A DNA stretch of 64,000 nt from Oscillospiraceae bacterium. Lineage in GTDB: Bacteria; Bacillota; Clostridia; Oscillospirales; Oscillospiraceae. This document shows positions 51,738 through 60,149 of this stretch, piece by piece. Made by a program: the position numbers and the translations under genes. How positions within the stretch are numbered: the stretch's first letter is position 1; the number at the start of each line of letters is the position of its first letter. The notes under the pieces are model-generated. The model ran no database searches and was not told the DNA's origin. It was given only the letters and a program-made list of their open reading frames with translations. The stretch is from NCBI GenBank assembly GCA_015068455.1, contig SVKO01000006.1, forward strand, positions 1-64,000, written 5' to 3'.

Positions 51738-52450
51738 TTTTAAAAGTTTTGCTGATCGCCCATTTTCTGGGGGATTTTACCTTTCAGAGCGCGTCTATGG
51801 CCGAGGGGAAAAAGAACAGTCAGGGAACGCTTCTGCTCCACAGCGTCATCTATGCCGTGGTGATGGCGGCGGCATGCTTCCTGAGCGCTTCGCCCATGTA
51901 CGCCCTGCTCCCGGCGGCAATTTTTGCGGTTTCCCATTTCGTTATTGACGAGTGCAAGTGCCTGCTGTCGCGCAAATGGGATTCGATCTGGCTGTTTTTG
52001 ATCGATCAGGCGATCCATATCGCGATCATTGTCCTGGTTTGGCGATTCAGGTATATGGAATCCGTGCCCTCGGCGCTCATGGTTTGGGCGCGCGGTATCC
52101 CCCGGGCGAACAACTGCCTGGCGATCGCGCTGATCCTGACGGTCAACTGGGATCCCGCCTGCGTGCTGGTGCGCAAGCTCTTCGATGAGCTGAGCAGCGG
52201 AGCCGAGCGCATGGCCTTTGCCGACGAGCCAAGGGCCGGCCGCATCATCGGCAAGCTGGAGCGGTTCATCGTCGTCATCCTGATGCTCACGGGTCAGGTC
52301 TCGGCCATCGGATTTGTGCTGACGGCAAAGAGCATCGCCCGGTTCAAGCAGTTCGAGGCCCAGGGCTTCGCCGAGCGCTATCTGGTCGGCACCCTGGCCA
52401 GCACCGCCTTCGCCATCTTCACGGCGCTGGTGCTGTGGAAGCTCAGATAA
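51734..52450 (+). CDS. DUF3307-family membrane protein
   Basis: A 238-aa membrane protein, partner of SatD. It starts LIAHFLGDFTFQSASMAEGKK and continues SHFVIDECKCLLSRK, both DUF3307 hallmarks with conserved His/Asp. About five to six TM helices. Function is unknown. The GH32 gene follows 24 bp later on the same strand. Confidence 0.88.
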   Translation: MILKVLLIAHFLGDFTFQSASMAEGKKNSQGTLLLHSVIYAVVMAAACFLSASPMYALLPAAIFAVSHFVIDECKCLLSRKWDSIWLFLIDQAIHIAIIVLVWRFRYMESVPSALMVWARGIPRANNCLAIALILTVNWDPACVLVRKLFDELSSGAERMAFADEPRAGRIIGKLERFIVVILMLTGQVSAIGFVLTAKSIARFKQFEAQGFAERYLVGTLASTAFAIFTALVLWKLR

Positions 52451-52474
52451 CTACATATGGAGGAGGTCACCGAT

Positions 52475-53935
52475 ATGAAGCAATGGACCCGCGAGGAGCG
52501 CTACAGGGTGCTCCAAAGTCCCGAGGAGATCCGGGATCTTTATGAGAAGATCCGCTCTTCCGTTTACCGGCAGACCTATCACGTGCAGCCGATGACGGGC
52601 CTTTCCAGCGACCCCAACGGCTTTGCCCTGCACCAGGGCACCTGGCACCTTTGCTATCAGTGGTGTCCCTGGGGCGCGGTGCATGGGCTGAAATACTGGT
52701 ATCACGTCACCAGCCCCGATCTGATCCATTGGGAAAACGCCGGCATCGGCCTGCGCCCCGACCGCGACTACGATAACCGCGGAAACCATTCCGGCAGCGG
52801 CATCTCCGTGGGCGACCGGCTGGTATTCTACTATACCGGCAACCACCGGGATGAGAACTGGGTGCGCACGCCCTATACCTGCGCCGCCGTTCTGAACGCG
52901 GACGGAAAGCTGGAAAAGCTGGATGCGCCCCTGTTCGGCCCCCGGGACGACTACTCCGAGCACCAGCGCGATCCCAAGGTGGTCTGGAACGGGGAAAAGC
53001 AGAAGTATTATATCTTCATCGGCGCACAGACCGCCGACGGCCGCGGCTGCGTGCTGGTCTACGAATCCGCCGAACCCCTGTCCGGCTGGCGCTTTGCCGG
53101 CCAACTCAAGGTGCCGGGCTATGAGACCTTCGGCGGCATGTGGGAGTGCCCGTATATCGTGAACATCAGCGGGAAGGACGTGCTGATCTTCTCGCCCCAG
53201 TACACCAGGCTGCCGGGCCGCGCCGAGAGCACCAACCACAACGTGTATCTCATCGGCAGGATGGACTACGACACCCTGACTTTCACGCCAGAAGGGCCAT
53301 ACCGCTTCCTGGACTTCGGCTTCGACTTCTACGCCGCCCAGGGCGCGGCAAATGTGGACGATCCGGACAAGGCCATCCTCATCGCCTGGATCGGCCTGCC
53401 GGACAACCACTATCCCACCGAAGAGGAGGACTGGGAGGGCAGCATGACCCTACCCCGGGAGCTGCGCATCCGGGACGGCCGACTGCTCCAGACGCCGATC
53501 TCGGGCATTGAGGCGCTGCGCGGTGCGCAGATCGTTCCCGACGGGACCCTGCCCGGGGCCTGTGAGCTGGAAATCGAGATTCCGGGCGGCGGGGACTTCG
53601 ACCTGAACCTTTTCACAAAGGCGGACGGCTCCGGCGGTCTCACCATGCACTACGATGCCGGGAAGCGGATCTGCACCTTCGACAAGCGGGGCATGGACAA
53701 GCGCTTCAATGAAAATGTGGGCGCCGTGCTGGAGCTGCCCCTGGATCACGCGCTGAACACCATGCGTATTTTCATTGACCGCTCATCGTGTGAGTATTTC
53801 TTAAACGACGGCGAGGCCACCTTCACGACCCACTGCTTTCCCACCGACCGGGAGTCCGGATATGTCATTTCAGACGGCGCCAAGCTGCAGATCTGGCCCA
53901 TGAACGCATCTGTCACCGATGAATTTGTGATTTGA
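52475..53935 (+). CDS. GH32 family fructosidase
   Basis: A 486-aa glycoside hydrolase of family 32 without a signal peptide. GGAGGAGG precedes the ATG. Catalytic pattern: the nucleophile Asp sits in GLSSDPNG (usual WMNDPNG), the transition-state Asp in RDPKV, and the acid/base Glu in MWECPYI. A C-terminal beta-sandwich follows (residues about 345-486). It probably hydrolyses sucrose, sucrose-phosphate or short fructans inside the cell. The aberrant first motif and early region suggest altered substrate preference. Part of a satD-GH32 operon. Confidence 0.88.
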   Translation: MKQWTREERYRVLQSPEEIRDLYEKIRSSVYRQTYHVQPMTGLSSDPNGFALHQGTWHLCYQWCPWGAVHGLKYWYHVTSPDLIHWENAGIGLRPDRDYDNRGNHSGSGISVGDRLVFYYTGNHRDENWVRTPYTCAAVLNADGKLEKLDAPLFGPRDDYSEHQRDPKVVWNGEKQKYYIFIGAQTADGRGCVLVYESAEPLSGWRFAGQLKVPGYETFGGMWECPYIVNISGKDVLIFSPQYTRLPGRAESTNHNVYLIGRMDYDTLTFTPEGPYRFLDFGFDFYAAQGAANVDDPDKAILIAWIGLPDNHYPTEEEDWEGSMTLPRELRIRDGRLLQTPISGIEALRGAQIVPDGTLPGACELEIEIPGGGDFDLNLFTKADGSGGLTMHYDAGKRICTFDKRGMDKRFNENVGAVLELPLDHALNTMRIFIDRSSCEYFLNDGEATFTTHCFPTDRESGYVISDGAKLQIWPMNASVTDEFVI

Positions 53936-53945
53936 GGGAACCGAT

Positions 53946-54722
53946 ATGAAGAAAAAAGTCTTTGCCAGCGATTTCGACGGCACGCTGTATTTCTACAAGG
54001 CGGAGGTGAAGCTCCCGCCGGAGAACGTGGAGAAGATCCGGGAATACCAGGCGGCGGGACATCTGTTCGGCCTGTGCACCGGCAGGCAGGTGGGTGGACT
54101 CACGCCCTTCATCACGGGCTTTGTGGAGCCGGATTTCTTCATCACCAGCAGCGGAGCGAACATTGTCGACCGCAATTTCCAGCCCATTCTGAAGCGGGGC
54201 GTGGATCGGGCGGTGGCGGACGCCATCGTCAAGGAAATGCTGCCCCGGGGCTACCGCCTGACCCTGGACGTGGAGGGGGAGATCTGCGTCTTCGCTCCCA
54301 TGGACTATCCGGGGAAATATTATGTCATCACCGGCGTGGACGACGCGCCTCCGGGCCTCATCCACCAGGTCAGCATTCACACCGAGAGTCTGGACGAGGC
54401 CGCCGCGGTCAGCGCCTCCATCAACGAGCGCTATGGGGAATACGTCGAAGCCTTCCAGAACGTGATCGAGATCGACATCGCCCCCCGGGGCTGCTCCAAG
54501 GGAAAGGGCGTCATGTTCCTGCGGGAATACATGCGCGAGCATCTGGGCGACTTCATCCTCTACGGTATCGGCGACTCCATCAATGACTTGCCGCTGATCG
54601 ACGCGTCGGATGTGTCCTATACCTTCCCGTATGCGCCGGAAGAGCTGCAGCGCCGGGCCACCAAGGTGGTGGATACCATCGTGGACGCGCTGGAAGACAG
54701 CATGAGGGATGAGACTGCATGA
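53946..54722 (+). CDS. HAD-superfamily sugar phosphatase-like hydrolase
   Basis: A 258-aa HAD hydrolase of Cof type. Motif I is SDFDGTLY, motif II LCTGRQ and motif IV YGIGDSINDLPLI. It sits between two GH32 genes, 10 bp after the first and overlapping the second by 4 bp, so it may dephosphorylate fructose- or sucrose-derived phosphates. The substrate is inference. Confidence 0.88.
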   Translation: MKKKVFASDFDGTLYFYKAEVKLPPENVEKIREYQAAGHLFGLCTGRQVGGLTPFITGFVEPDFFITSSGANIVDRNFQPILKRGVDRAVADAIVKEMLPRGYRLTLDVEGEICVFAPMDYPGKYYVITGVDDAPPGLIHQVSIHTESLDEAAAVSASINERYGEYVEAFQNVIEIDIAPRGCSKGKGVMFLREYMREHLGDFILYGIGDSINDLPLIDASDVSYTFPYAPEELQRRATKVVDTIVDALEDSMRDETA

Positions 54723-56200
54723 GCCAGGCACTGAGAGACGCCCGCCGCTATGAGGAGGCCATGGAGCGCGCAATCAGCCCGGAGGACCGGCCGGCCTTCC
54801 ATCTGTCTGCCCGCGTCAGCTGGCTGAACGACCCCAACGGCTTCAGTTTTTACGGCGGAAGGTATCACCTGTTTTATCAGTACAACCCCTACGATTCCCA
54901 CTGGGGGCCCATGCACTGGGGCCATGCCGTCAGCGAGGATCTGCTGCACTGGACATATGCGCCCGCTGCCCTGGCCCCGGATATGCCGTATGACCGCGAC
55001 GGATGCTATTCCGGCAGCGCGGTCACACTGCCCGACGGGCGGCACATGCTGATGTACACCGGCGTGCAGCGCGTCCCGTCGGATAACGGACAGATGCGCC
55101 ATTTGCAGACGCAGAACCTGGCTTTCGGCGACGGAACGGACTATCAAAAGTATCATAAGAATCCCGTGATCCGCGGCAGGGATCTGCCCGCAGGCGGAAG
55201 CGTCTATGATTTCCGTGATCCGAGGATCATCCCGGCGCCCCACGGCGGGTATTGGGCTCTGATCGCCAACGATCAGAGCGGCGAAGGCGGCCGGATCCTG
55301 GTTTATGAGAGCAGCGATGCGATCCACTGGAAATACGGCTTCGTGCTGGCGGAAAACAAAGGCCGCCTGGGCTGCATGTGGGAATGTCCCGACTTTTTCG
55401 AGCTGGACGGACGCCATGTGCTGCTCGTCAGCTCCCAGGACATGCTGCCCAAGGGATTCGAGTACCACAACGGCAACGGCGCGTTCTATCTGCTGGGCGA
55501 TTTTGATGCACAGGCACGCAGATTCACCGAGGAATCGGACCATACCGTGGACTACGGCATCGATTTCTACGCGCCGCAGACCCTCCTGACCTCCGACGGC
55601 CGCCGGGTGATGATCGGCTGGATGCAGAACTGGGACACCTGCAATCTGCACACCAATTCCAAGCCCTGGTTCGGCCAGATGAGCCTGCCCCGGGAACTGT
55701 CGGTCCGTGACGGCGTCCTCTATCAGCGGCCCGTCCGGGAGCTGGAAGCCCTGCACAGCGACGAGGTCATTTATGAGCGTGTGGAGCTGAGCGACGGCGC
55801 GATCACCCTGCCGGGCGTCTCCGGCAGGCTCCTGGATCTGGAGGTGGAGGTCGTGCCGATGGGGGAGAGCTACAACCGTTTCGCCGTTCGTTTTGCGAAA
55901 AACAGCGAATTCTATACCAGCGTCAGCTTCCGGCCCCATGAATCCGTGGTGAAGATCGACCGGAAATTCTCCGGCTCCCGGCGGGCCATCATCCATCAGC
56001 GCCGGGCCCTGGTGGAGCATGAGGGAGGAAGAATCAAGCTGCGGCTGATCCTCGACAGATACAGCGCCGAGGTGTTCGTCAACGACGGGCGCAAGGTGCT
56101 CTCCGCCACCCTCTATACCGACCCGAGCGCCGACGGCATCGAGTTCTTTGCCGACGGAGCCGTGAAAATCAATGTGAAAAAATACCGAATAGACGCATAA
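54719..56200 (+). CDS. GH32 family sucrose-6-phosphate hydrolase / fructosidase
   Basis: A 493-aa GH32 enzyme with canonical catalytic motifs: nucleophile Asp in WLNDPNG, Asp in FRDPR, acid/base Glu in MWECPDFF. It has the five-bladed propeller region (about 25-340) and the C-terminal sandwich. No signal peptide, so cytoplasmic. It resembles ScrB-type beta-fructofuranosidases that cleave sucrose-6-phosphate. No sucrose PTS or LacI-type repressor is adjacent. Confidence 0.92.
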   Translation: MSQALRDARRYEEAMERAISPEDRPAFHLSARVSWLNDPNGFSFYGGRYHLFYQYNPYDSHWGPMHWGHAVSEDLLHWTYAPAALAPDMPYDRDGCYSGSAVTLPDGRHMLMYTGVQRVPSDNGQMRHLQTQNLAFGDGTDYQKYHKNPVIRGRDLPAGGSVYDFRDPRIIPAPHGGYWALIANDQSGEGGRILVYESSDAIHWKYGFVLAENKGRLGCMWECPDFFELDGRHVLLVSSQDMLPKGFEYHNGNGAFYLLGDFDAQARRFTEESDHTVDYGIDFYAPQTLLTSDGRRVMIGWMQNWDTCNLHTNSKPWFGQMSLPRELSVRDGVLYQRPVRELEALHSDEVIYERVELSDGAITLPGVSGRLLDLEVEVVPMGESYNRFAVRFAKNSEFYTSVSFRPHESVVKIDRKFSGSRRAIIHQRRALVEHEGGRIKLRLILDRYSAEVFVNDGRKVLSATLYTDPSADGIEFFADGAVKINVKKYRIDA

Positions 56201-56205
56201 AAAGG

Positions 56206-56230
56206 AAAAACCGCCGAAAAGGCGGTTTTT
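56206..56230 (+). terminator. Terminator of the satD-GH32 operon
   Basis: AAAAACCGCC / GGCGGTTTTT with a 5-nt loop. Confidence 0.85.
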
Positions 56231-56286
56231 CTATGCGCAAAAAAGGATAGGACGGAAAAAGCGCCGCCCCGGCGCTTGAAGCAAGA

Positions 56287-56322
56287 AAAAGCCGCCGCAA
56301 GCAATAGATGCTTGCGGCGGCG
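56287..56322 (-). terminator. tRNA-Pro terminator
   Basis: On the minus strand GCCGCCGCAAGC / GCTTGCGGCGGC stem, then TTTTTC. Confidence 0.9.
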
Positions 56323-56398
56323 TGGTCGGAGTGGGGAGACTTGAACTCCCGGCCTCTTGGTCCCGAACCAAGCGCGCTACCAGCTGCGCTACACCCCG
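56323..56398 (-). tRNA. tRNA-Pro (CGG)
   Basis: A cloverleaf is read on the minus strand. Acceptor CGGGGTG pairs with CACTCCG, D-arm AGCGCAGCTGGTAGCGC, anticodon stem CTTGG/CCAAG around loop TTCGGGA, T-arm CGGGAGTTCAAGTCTCCC with one mismatch, and encoded ACCA. The anticodon CGG reads CCG, hence proline. Confidence 0.95.
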
Positions 56399-56436
56399 AT
56401 CGCCCGCGCCGCGTTTGCGCGGCGGACAGCTAAAAT

Positions 56437-56465
56437 ATTATAGCCCGGGCGGGAATGTTTGTCAA
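56437..56465 (-). promoter_or_regulatory. tRNA-Pro promoter
   Basis: On the minus strand TTGACA (56465-56460), 17 bp, TATAAT (56442-56437). The -35 box overlaps the last codons of the SLH gene. Confidence 0.9.
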
Positions 56466-58201
56466 GTACGGGTTTTGCTTTTATCTGGCAGGCACGAGAG
56501 TGGGATCCGGGTCCACGGGGATGGGCATGTCGGGAGCTGTGCCCGGTAGAGGAAGGTCACGATCTGGCCGCGGGTACAGGTATTGTCCGGGGCGAAACTG
56601 GTGTCGGTCATTCCCTTGGTGATATCGTTTTCCACAGCCCAGGCCACGGCTTTTTCATAGAAAGCGCCGGGTGTGACGTCGGTGAACGTTTTTTCCTGTG
56701 CTGCAGGTTCTGGACAGCCGCTGACGCGCCAGAGGAAAGTCACAACCTGGCCTCTGGTGCAGGTGCCCTCCGGACCAAAGCTCGTCTCTGTCACGCCGCT
56801 GGTGATCCTGTTTTTCACGGCCCAGGCGACGGCGTTCTCATAGAAGGCGCCGGCTTTCAAATCTGTAAAGGGTATTCTGGCTTGCTCCGCTGCGGGAGCA
56901 CCCATTGCCCTGTGAAGGAATGTCACCACCTGACCGCGGGTACAGGTATTGTTCGGACTGAAACGCCCGAGTGCAGTGCCGTTGGTAATCTCATTTTCTA
57001 CGGCCCAGGAAACAGCTTCTTCATAATAGGCGCCGATTGGAACGTCGGTAAACGGCGCCTGACCGAGGGAGACGAACGACTGGTGAAAATGCTCGGCGTA
57101 TTCCTGGGCGGTGGAGCCATCATAACCACGAATTACGGCCTTTTCATGCACGCCGAGGGTCATGGGGAGGTGATATTCCACGCCTATGATCCTGCATGTG
57201 GGGTTGAGGATGGTCACGTCAAGGTTTTCACAATTGCTAAAAACGTTGCTTTCAATCAGAGTTACGCTTGCGGGAATGGTTATCTCTTCCAGCGCGGTGC
57301 ATCCGCTGAAAGCGTAAGAACCGATGGTGGTCAGGGAATTCGGGAAATCGAGCGTGACAAGCGACTGATCACCGCCGAATGCACTGCGCCCGATGGCGGT
57401 CAACGTTTCCGGAAGTTCGACCTTGACGAGAGATTTCATGCCATCGAATGCGTTGTCGGCAATGTATTTCGTTCCGTCTTTGATTTTTATTTCTGCCGCA
57501 TCCGGCTTTCCGGCGATGGCCCAGGGACCGAGATGCAGGACATTCCCGGACCAGTTGCTTTCCTGATTGTAGATGCCGGTGTTGAGGAAAGCGTCAAATT
57601 CGATTCTCTGAACACTGGCCGGGATCTGGATGGAGGTGAGCTTTGTGCAGTCCTGGAAGGCGCTGGACATGATGGTTTTCACATTCGGAGGAAGCGTCAC
57701 AGAGGTCAGGGAGGTGCAGCCCCTCAGAGACTGCGCCCAGACCGCTTCCAGATTCTTGGGGTATTTCAGCGAGGTGAGGGAGGTGCACTCCTCGAACACG
57801 CCGCCGCCCATGTTTATGATGCTGTCGGGAAGGTCGATGGATTTCAAAGAGGTACATTTATAGAAAACCATGTCGATCATGCTGACGAGCGTTTTTGGAA
57901 GGGACACGCTCTGCAGCTTCCCGCAGAAGGCAAACGCATACGTTGGAAGTTCGAGGATTCCGGGTTCTACAACGACCGATTTGATTTGGTCTCGGTAGGG
58001 ATCCCAGGAGTCTTGCATCGACATCCAGACAGCGCCGGTGCCGCTGATGGTCAGCGTACCGGTGGAAGTGTCGAAAGACCAGGTGGCGCTTTTTCCGCAG
58101 TTGCCGGAGGTGTTGGCTGCGGAGGCGGGGAGGGTGAACTGCGGGAGGCAGGAAAATGCCAGTATAATTGCCAATGCGAGGGAAATGAGTCTTTTTTTCA
58201 T
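56462..58201 (-). CDS. SLH-domain surface protein with BspA-type leucine-rich repeats
   Basis: A 579-aa secreted protein. The ATG at 58201 has AAGGAG upstream and a signal peptide follows (about 1-28). Residues about 60-370 hold BspA-type LRRs (units such as FQDCTKLTSIQIPASV and FSGCTALEEITIPASV), a fold often used for adhesion. Three SLH repeats follow, each with CTRGQVVTFL-type signatures. The last ~20 residues look frame-shifted. One frame over, the DNA encodes APDMPIPVDPDP and a stop at 56483-56481, matching the tail of the neighbouring gene (DPDMPVPVDQDP). Last gene of the blaI-blaR1-SLH cluster. Confidence 0.85.
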   Translation of the reverse strand: MKKRLISLALAIILAFSCLPQFTLPASAANTSGNCGKSATWSFDTSTGTLTISGTGAVWMSMQDSWDPYRDQIKSVVVEPGILELPTYAFAFCGKLQSVSLPKTLVSMIDMVFYKCTSLKSIDLPDSIINMGGGVFEECTSLTSLKYPKNLEAVWAQSLRGCTSLTSVTLPPNVKTIMSSAFQDCTKLTSIQIPASVQRIEFDAFLNTGIYNQESNWSGNVLHLGPWAIAGKPDAAEIKIKDGTKYIADNAFDGMKSLVKVELPETLTAIGRSAFGGDQSLVTLDFPNSLTTIGSYAFSGCTALEEITIPASVTLIESNVFSNCENLDVTILNPTCRIIGVEYHLPMTLGVHEKAVIRGYDGSTAQEYAEHFHQSFVSLGQAPFTDVPIGAYYEEAVSWAVENEITNGTALGRFSPNNTCTRGQVVTFLHRAMGAPAAEQARIPFTDLKAGAFYENAVAWAVKNRITSGVTETSFGPEGTCTRGQVVTFLWRVSGCPEPAAQEKTFTDVTPGAFYEKAVAWAVENDITKGMTDTSFAPDNTCTRGQIVTFLYRAQLPTCPSPWTRIPLSCLPDKSKTRT

Positions 58202-58295
58202 GAATATAATCTCCTTATGAAAAAACTGCTCTGTATTTATGAGTTTATGCCTCATTTACAGTTTGCGAAGGATCAGTCGGACTTCTGGATTCGGT

Positions 58296-60107
58296 TCAGG
58301 GATCCTGATCCACAGGAACGGGCATATCGGGATCTGTCGGCGTGGGGATGGGGTTCTCAGGATCAGGCATCGCCGGAGTGAGGGGATCGACGGTGCTCAT
58401 GTAGCGGGAGATGATGGTGGCAAACTGGGCGCGGGTGGCGTTATTCGCTGGCTGGAGCCAGGACTTGCCGCCGGAGCCCACGCCGTTGATCAGTCCTTCG
58501 CCGACGGCCCAGCCCATGGCCTGCCTTGCGTACTTGTGCACATTTACCGCGTCGGGGAAGCCGCTCAGATCGGCGTCCGTGTCCTGAATTATACCGTCTG
58601 CTTTGGCGTAGCGGAAGAGGATGGCGGCCAGTTGCTCGCGGGTGATGTTGTCGTTGGGACGGAAGGTGCCGTCGGGGTAGCCTTCGACGATGCCCTTCTG
58701 CGACGCCCAGATGACGGCGTTGGTATAGTATTTTTTCGCGGGCACGTCTTTGAAGGGGCACGCGCCCTCCACTTCGGGCTCGCCGGCGATGCGGTAGAGC
58801 ACCGTGGCGGCCATGGCGCGGTTGACCGGCGCGTTCGGGGCGAAGGTGTGCTCGCCGGTGCCCTTCATCAATCCGGCGTCATAGACCTTGTCCACGTGCT
58901 TGGAATACCAGGAGTTCCACACGGTGTCGGTGAAAATGGCGGGCTCGAAGACGTTTATGGCGTCGTCGCGGCCGCAGACGCTGCAGTGCCCCACGGCCTG
59001 TCTGGGCTGGGTGGCGGTTCGGGTGCTGACGGGGGCATCCTCCGGGAGCTGGTGATACTGGACCGTGTATTCCACGGACTGCTTGAACCGTCCGGCAACG
59101 GCGGTGATCTTGACCTTTCCGGGCTTGAGTGCCTTTACCAGGCCCCAGGAGGTGACTGTCGCCACACTGGGATCGGAGGAGGTCCAATCCGGGGAGACGT
59201 AGACCCGCGTCTGGCCGGGCTTTTCCTTGACTGTGCAGGCATCCTCCCCGCCGACGCACAAAACGGTCTTTTCGTGCGTGAGCTGCAGCATGGTCCGTTC
59301 GTCGCCGTCCAGCGTGGACATCCAGAAGCTGTGGCGCAATTTGCCGGATTCCACGTTGATCCGGGTCAGGGCGTGATAATTGCTGTTGGGAGAGAGGACG
59401 ATATAGTTATGGTAAGTACCGAATGTGACGAAGCCGGACATGGTGCAGCTGAGGGAATAGGTCAGCCGGTCCGTGCAGGGGATGGGCTCCGGGGCGAACA
59501 GCATATAGGTGGTCGGATAATCGACTTCTATAACGTCATTGTCGATGAACTCATGCAGGCCGTCGTCCATAATGACATACATGGAGAAGTCCTGGGCCTG
59601 ACGCGGGGCGCTGACCACATGCAGCTCTGTCCAGAATGGGTCCATTCTGTCGTAGACCTTGCCCGTCCGCCCGTCCATCAGGAAGCAGGACATCGCGTAA
59701 TCGCCGACGGGATAGCGACTGTCTGCGTTGATGCGGATTGTCATGTTTCCGTCTTTCTCAACCTCATCGGCATTTTTGTAGAAATATTCGACGACCTCCG
59801 GATCCTTACCCTGCTTGGCCTGCTGCATGATGGTTTCGATGCCGCCGCGATAGATCATGACGACATAAAAGTCCGTCGGTCCCCAGAGGGGCATTACTTG
59901 CTTGAAAAAGACCAGATCCTTATAGCTGCCCTTCACAATGGTGGCGTCAATGGCATCTGCGCTGGGAATCATCTCGTAATAATGTCCGAAGTCATTCACG
60001 AATGTTCCGGAGATGAATTGGGGCTCGGAAGCGCCGGCGGGCAGCGCAGTGGATAACAGCAGCGCGACAGTCAGCAGAAGGGCGGTGATTTTGATACGTG
60101 CTTTCAT
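58296..60107 (-). CDS. SLH-domain surface protein with BIG2 domain
   Basis: A 603-aa secreted protein with signal peptide (about 1-26), an N-terminal unknown domain paralogous to the gene at 452 (shared phrases FWTELHVV and SRYxVGDY), a BIG2 domain (about 285-355, WTSSDPSVATV), a CSVCG motif and three SLH repeats (about 395-580). The tail is Pro/Asp-rich (DPENPIPTPTDPDMP). AAAGGAG precedes the ATG. It begins 42 bp after the blaR1 stop with no hairpin between, so it is probably in the same transcript. Confidence 0.87.
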   Translation of the reverse strand: MKARIKITALLLTVALLLSTALPAGASEPQFISGTFVNDFGHYYEMIPSADAIDATIVKGSYKDLVFFKQVMPLWGPTDFYVVMIYRGGIETIMQQAKQGKDPEVVEYFYKNADEVEKDGNMTIRINADSRYPVGDYAMSCFLMDGRTGKVYDRMDPFWTELHVVSAPRQAQDFSMYVIMDDGLHEFIDNDVIEVDYPTTYMLFAPEPIPCTDRLTYSLSCTMSGFVTFGTYHNYIVLSPNSNYHALTRINVESGKLRHSFWMSTLDGDERTMLQLTHEKTVLCVGGEDACTVKEKPGQTRVYVSPDWTSSDPSVATVTSWGLVKALKPGKVKITAVAGRFKQSVEYTVQYHQLPEDAPVSTRTATQPRQAVGHCSVCGRDDAINVFEPAIFTDTVWNSWYSKHVDKVYDAGLMKGTGEHTFAPNAPVNRAMAATVLYRIAGEPEVEGACPFKDVPAKKYYTNAVIWASQKGIVEGYPDGTFRPNDNITREQLAAILFRYAKADGIIQDTDADLSGFPDAVNVHKYARQAMGWAVGEGLINGVGSGGKSWLQPANNATRAQFATIISRYMSTVDPLTPAMPDPENPIPTPTDPDMPVPVDQDP

Positions 60108-60149
60108 AGGGTCTCCTTTTTGCGTGTACGATTGATGTGCGGGGTATGG

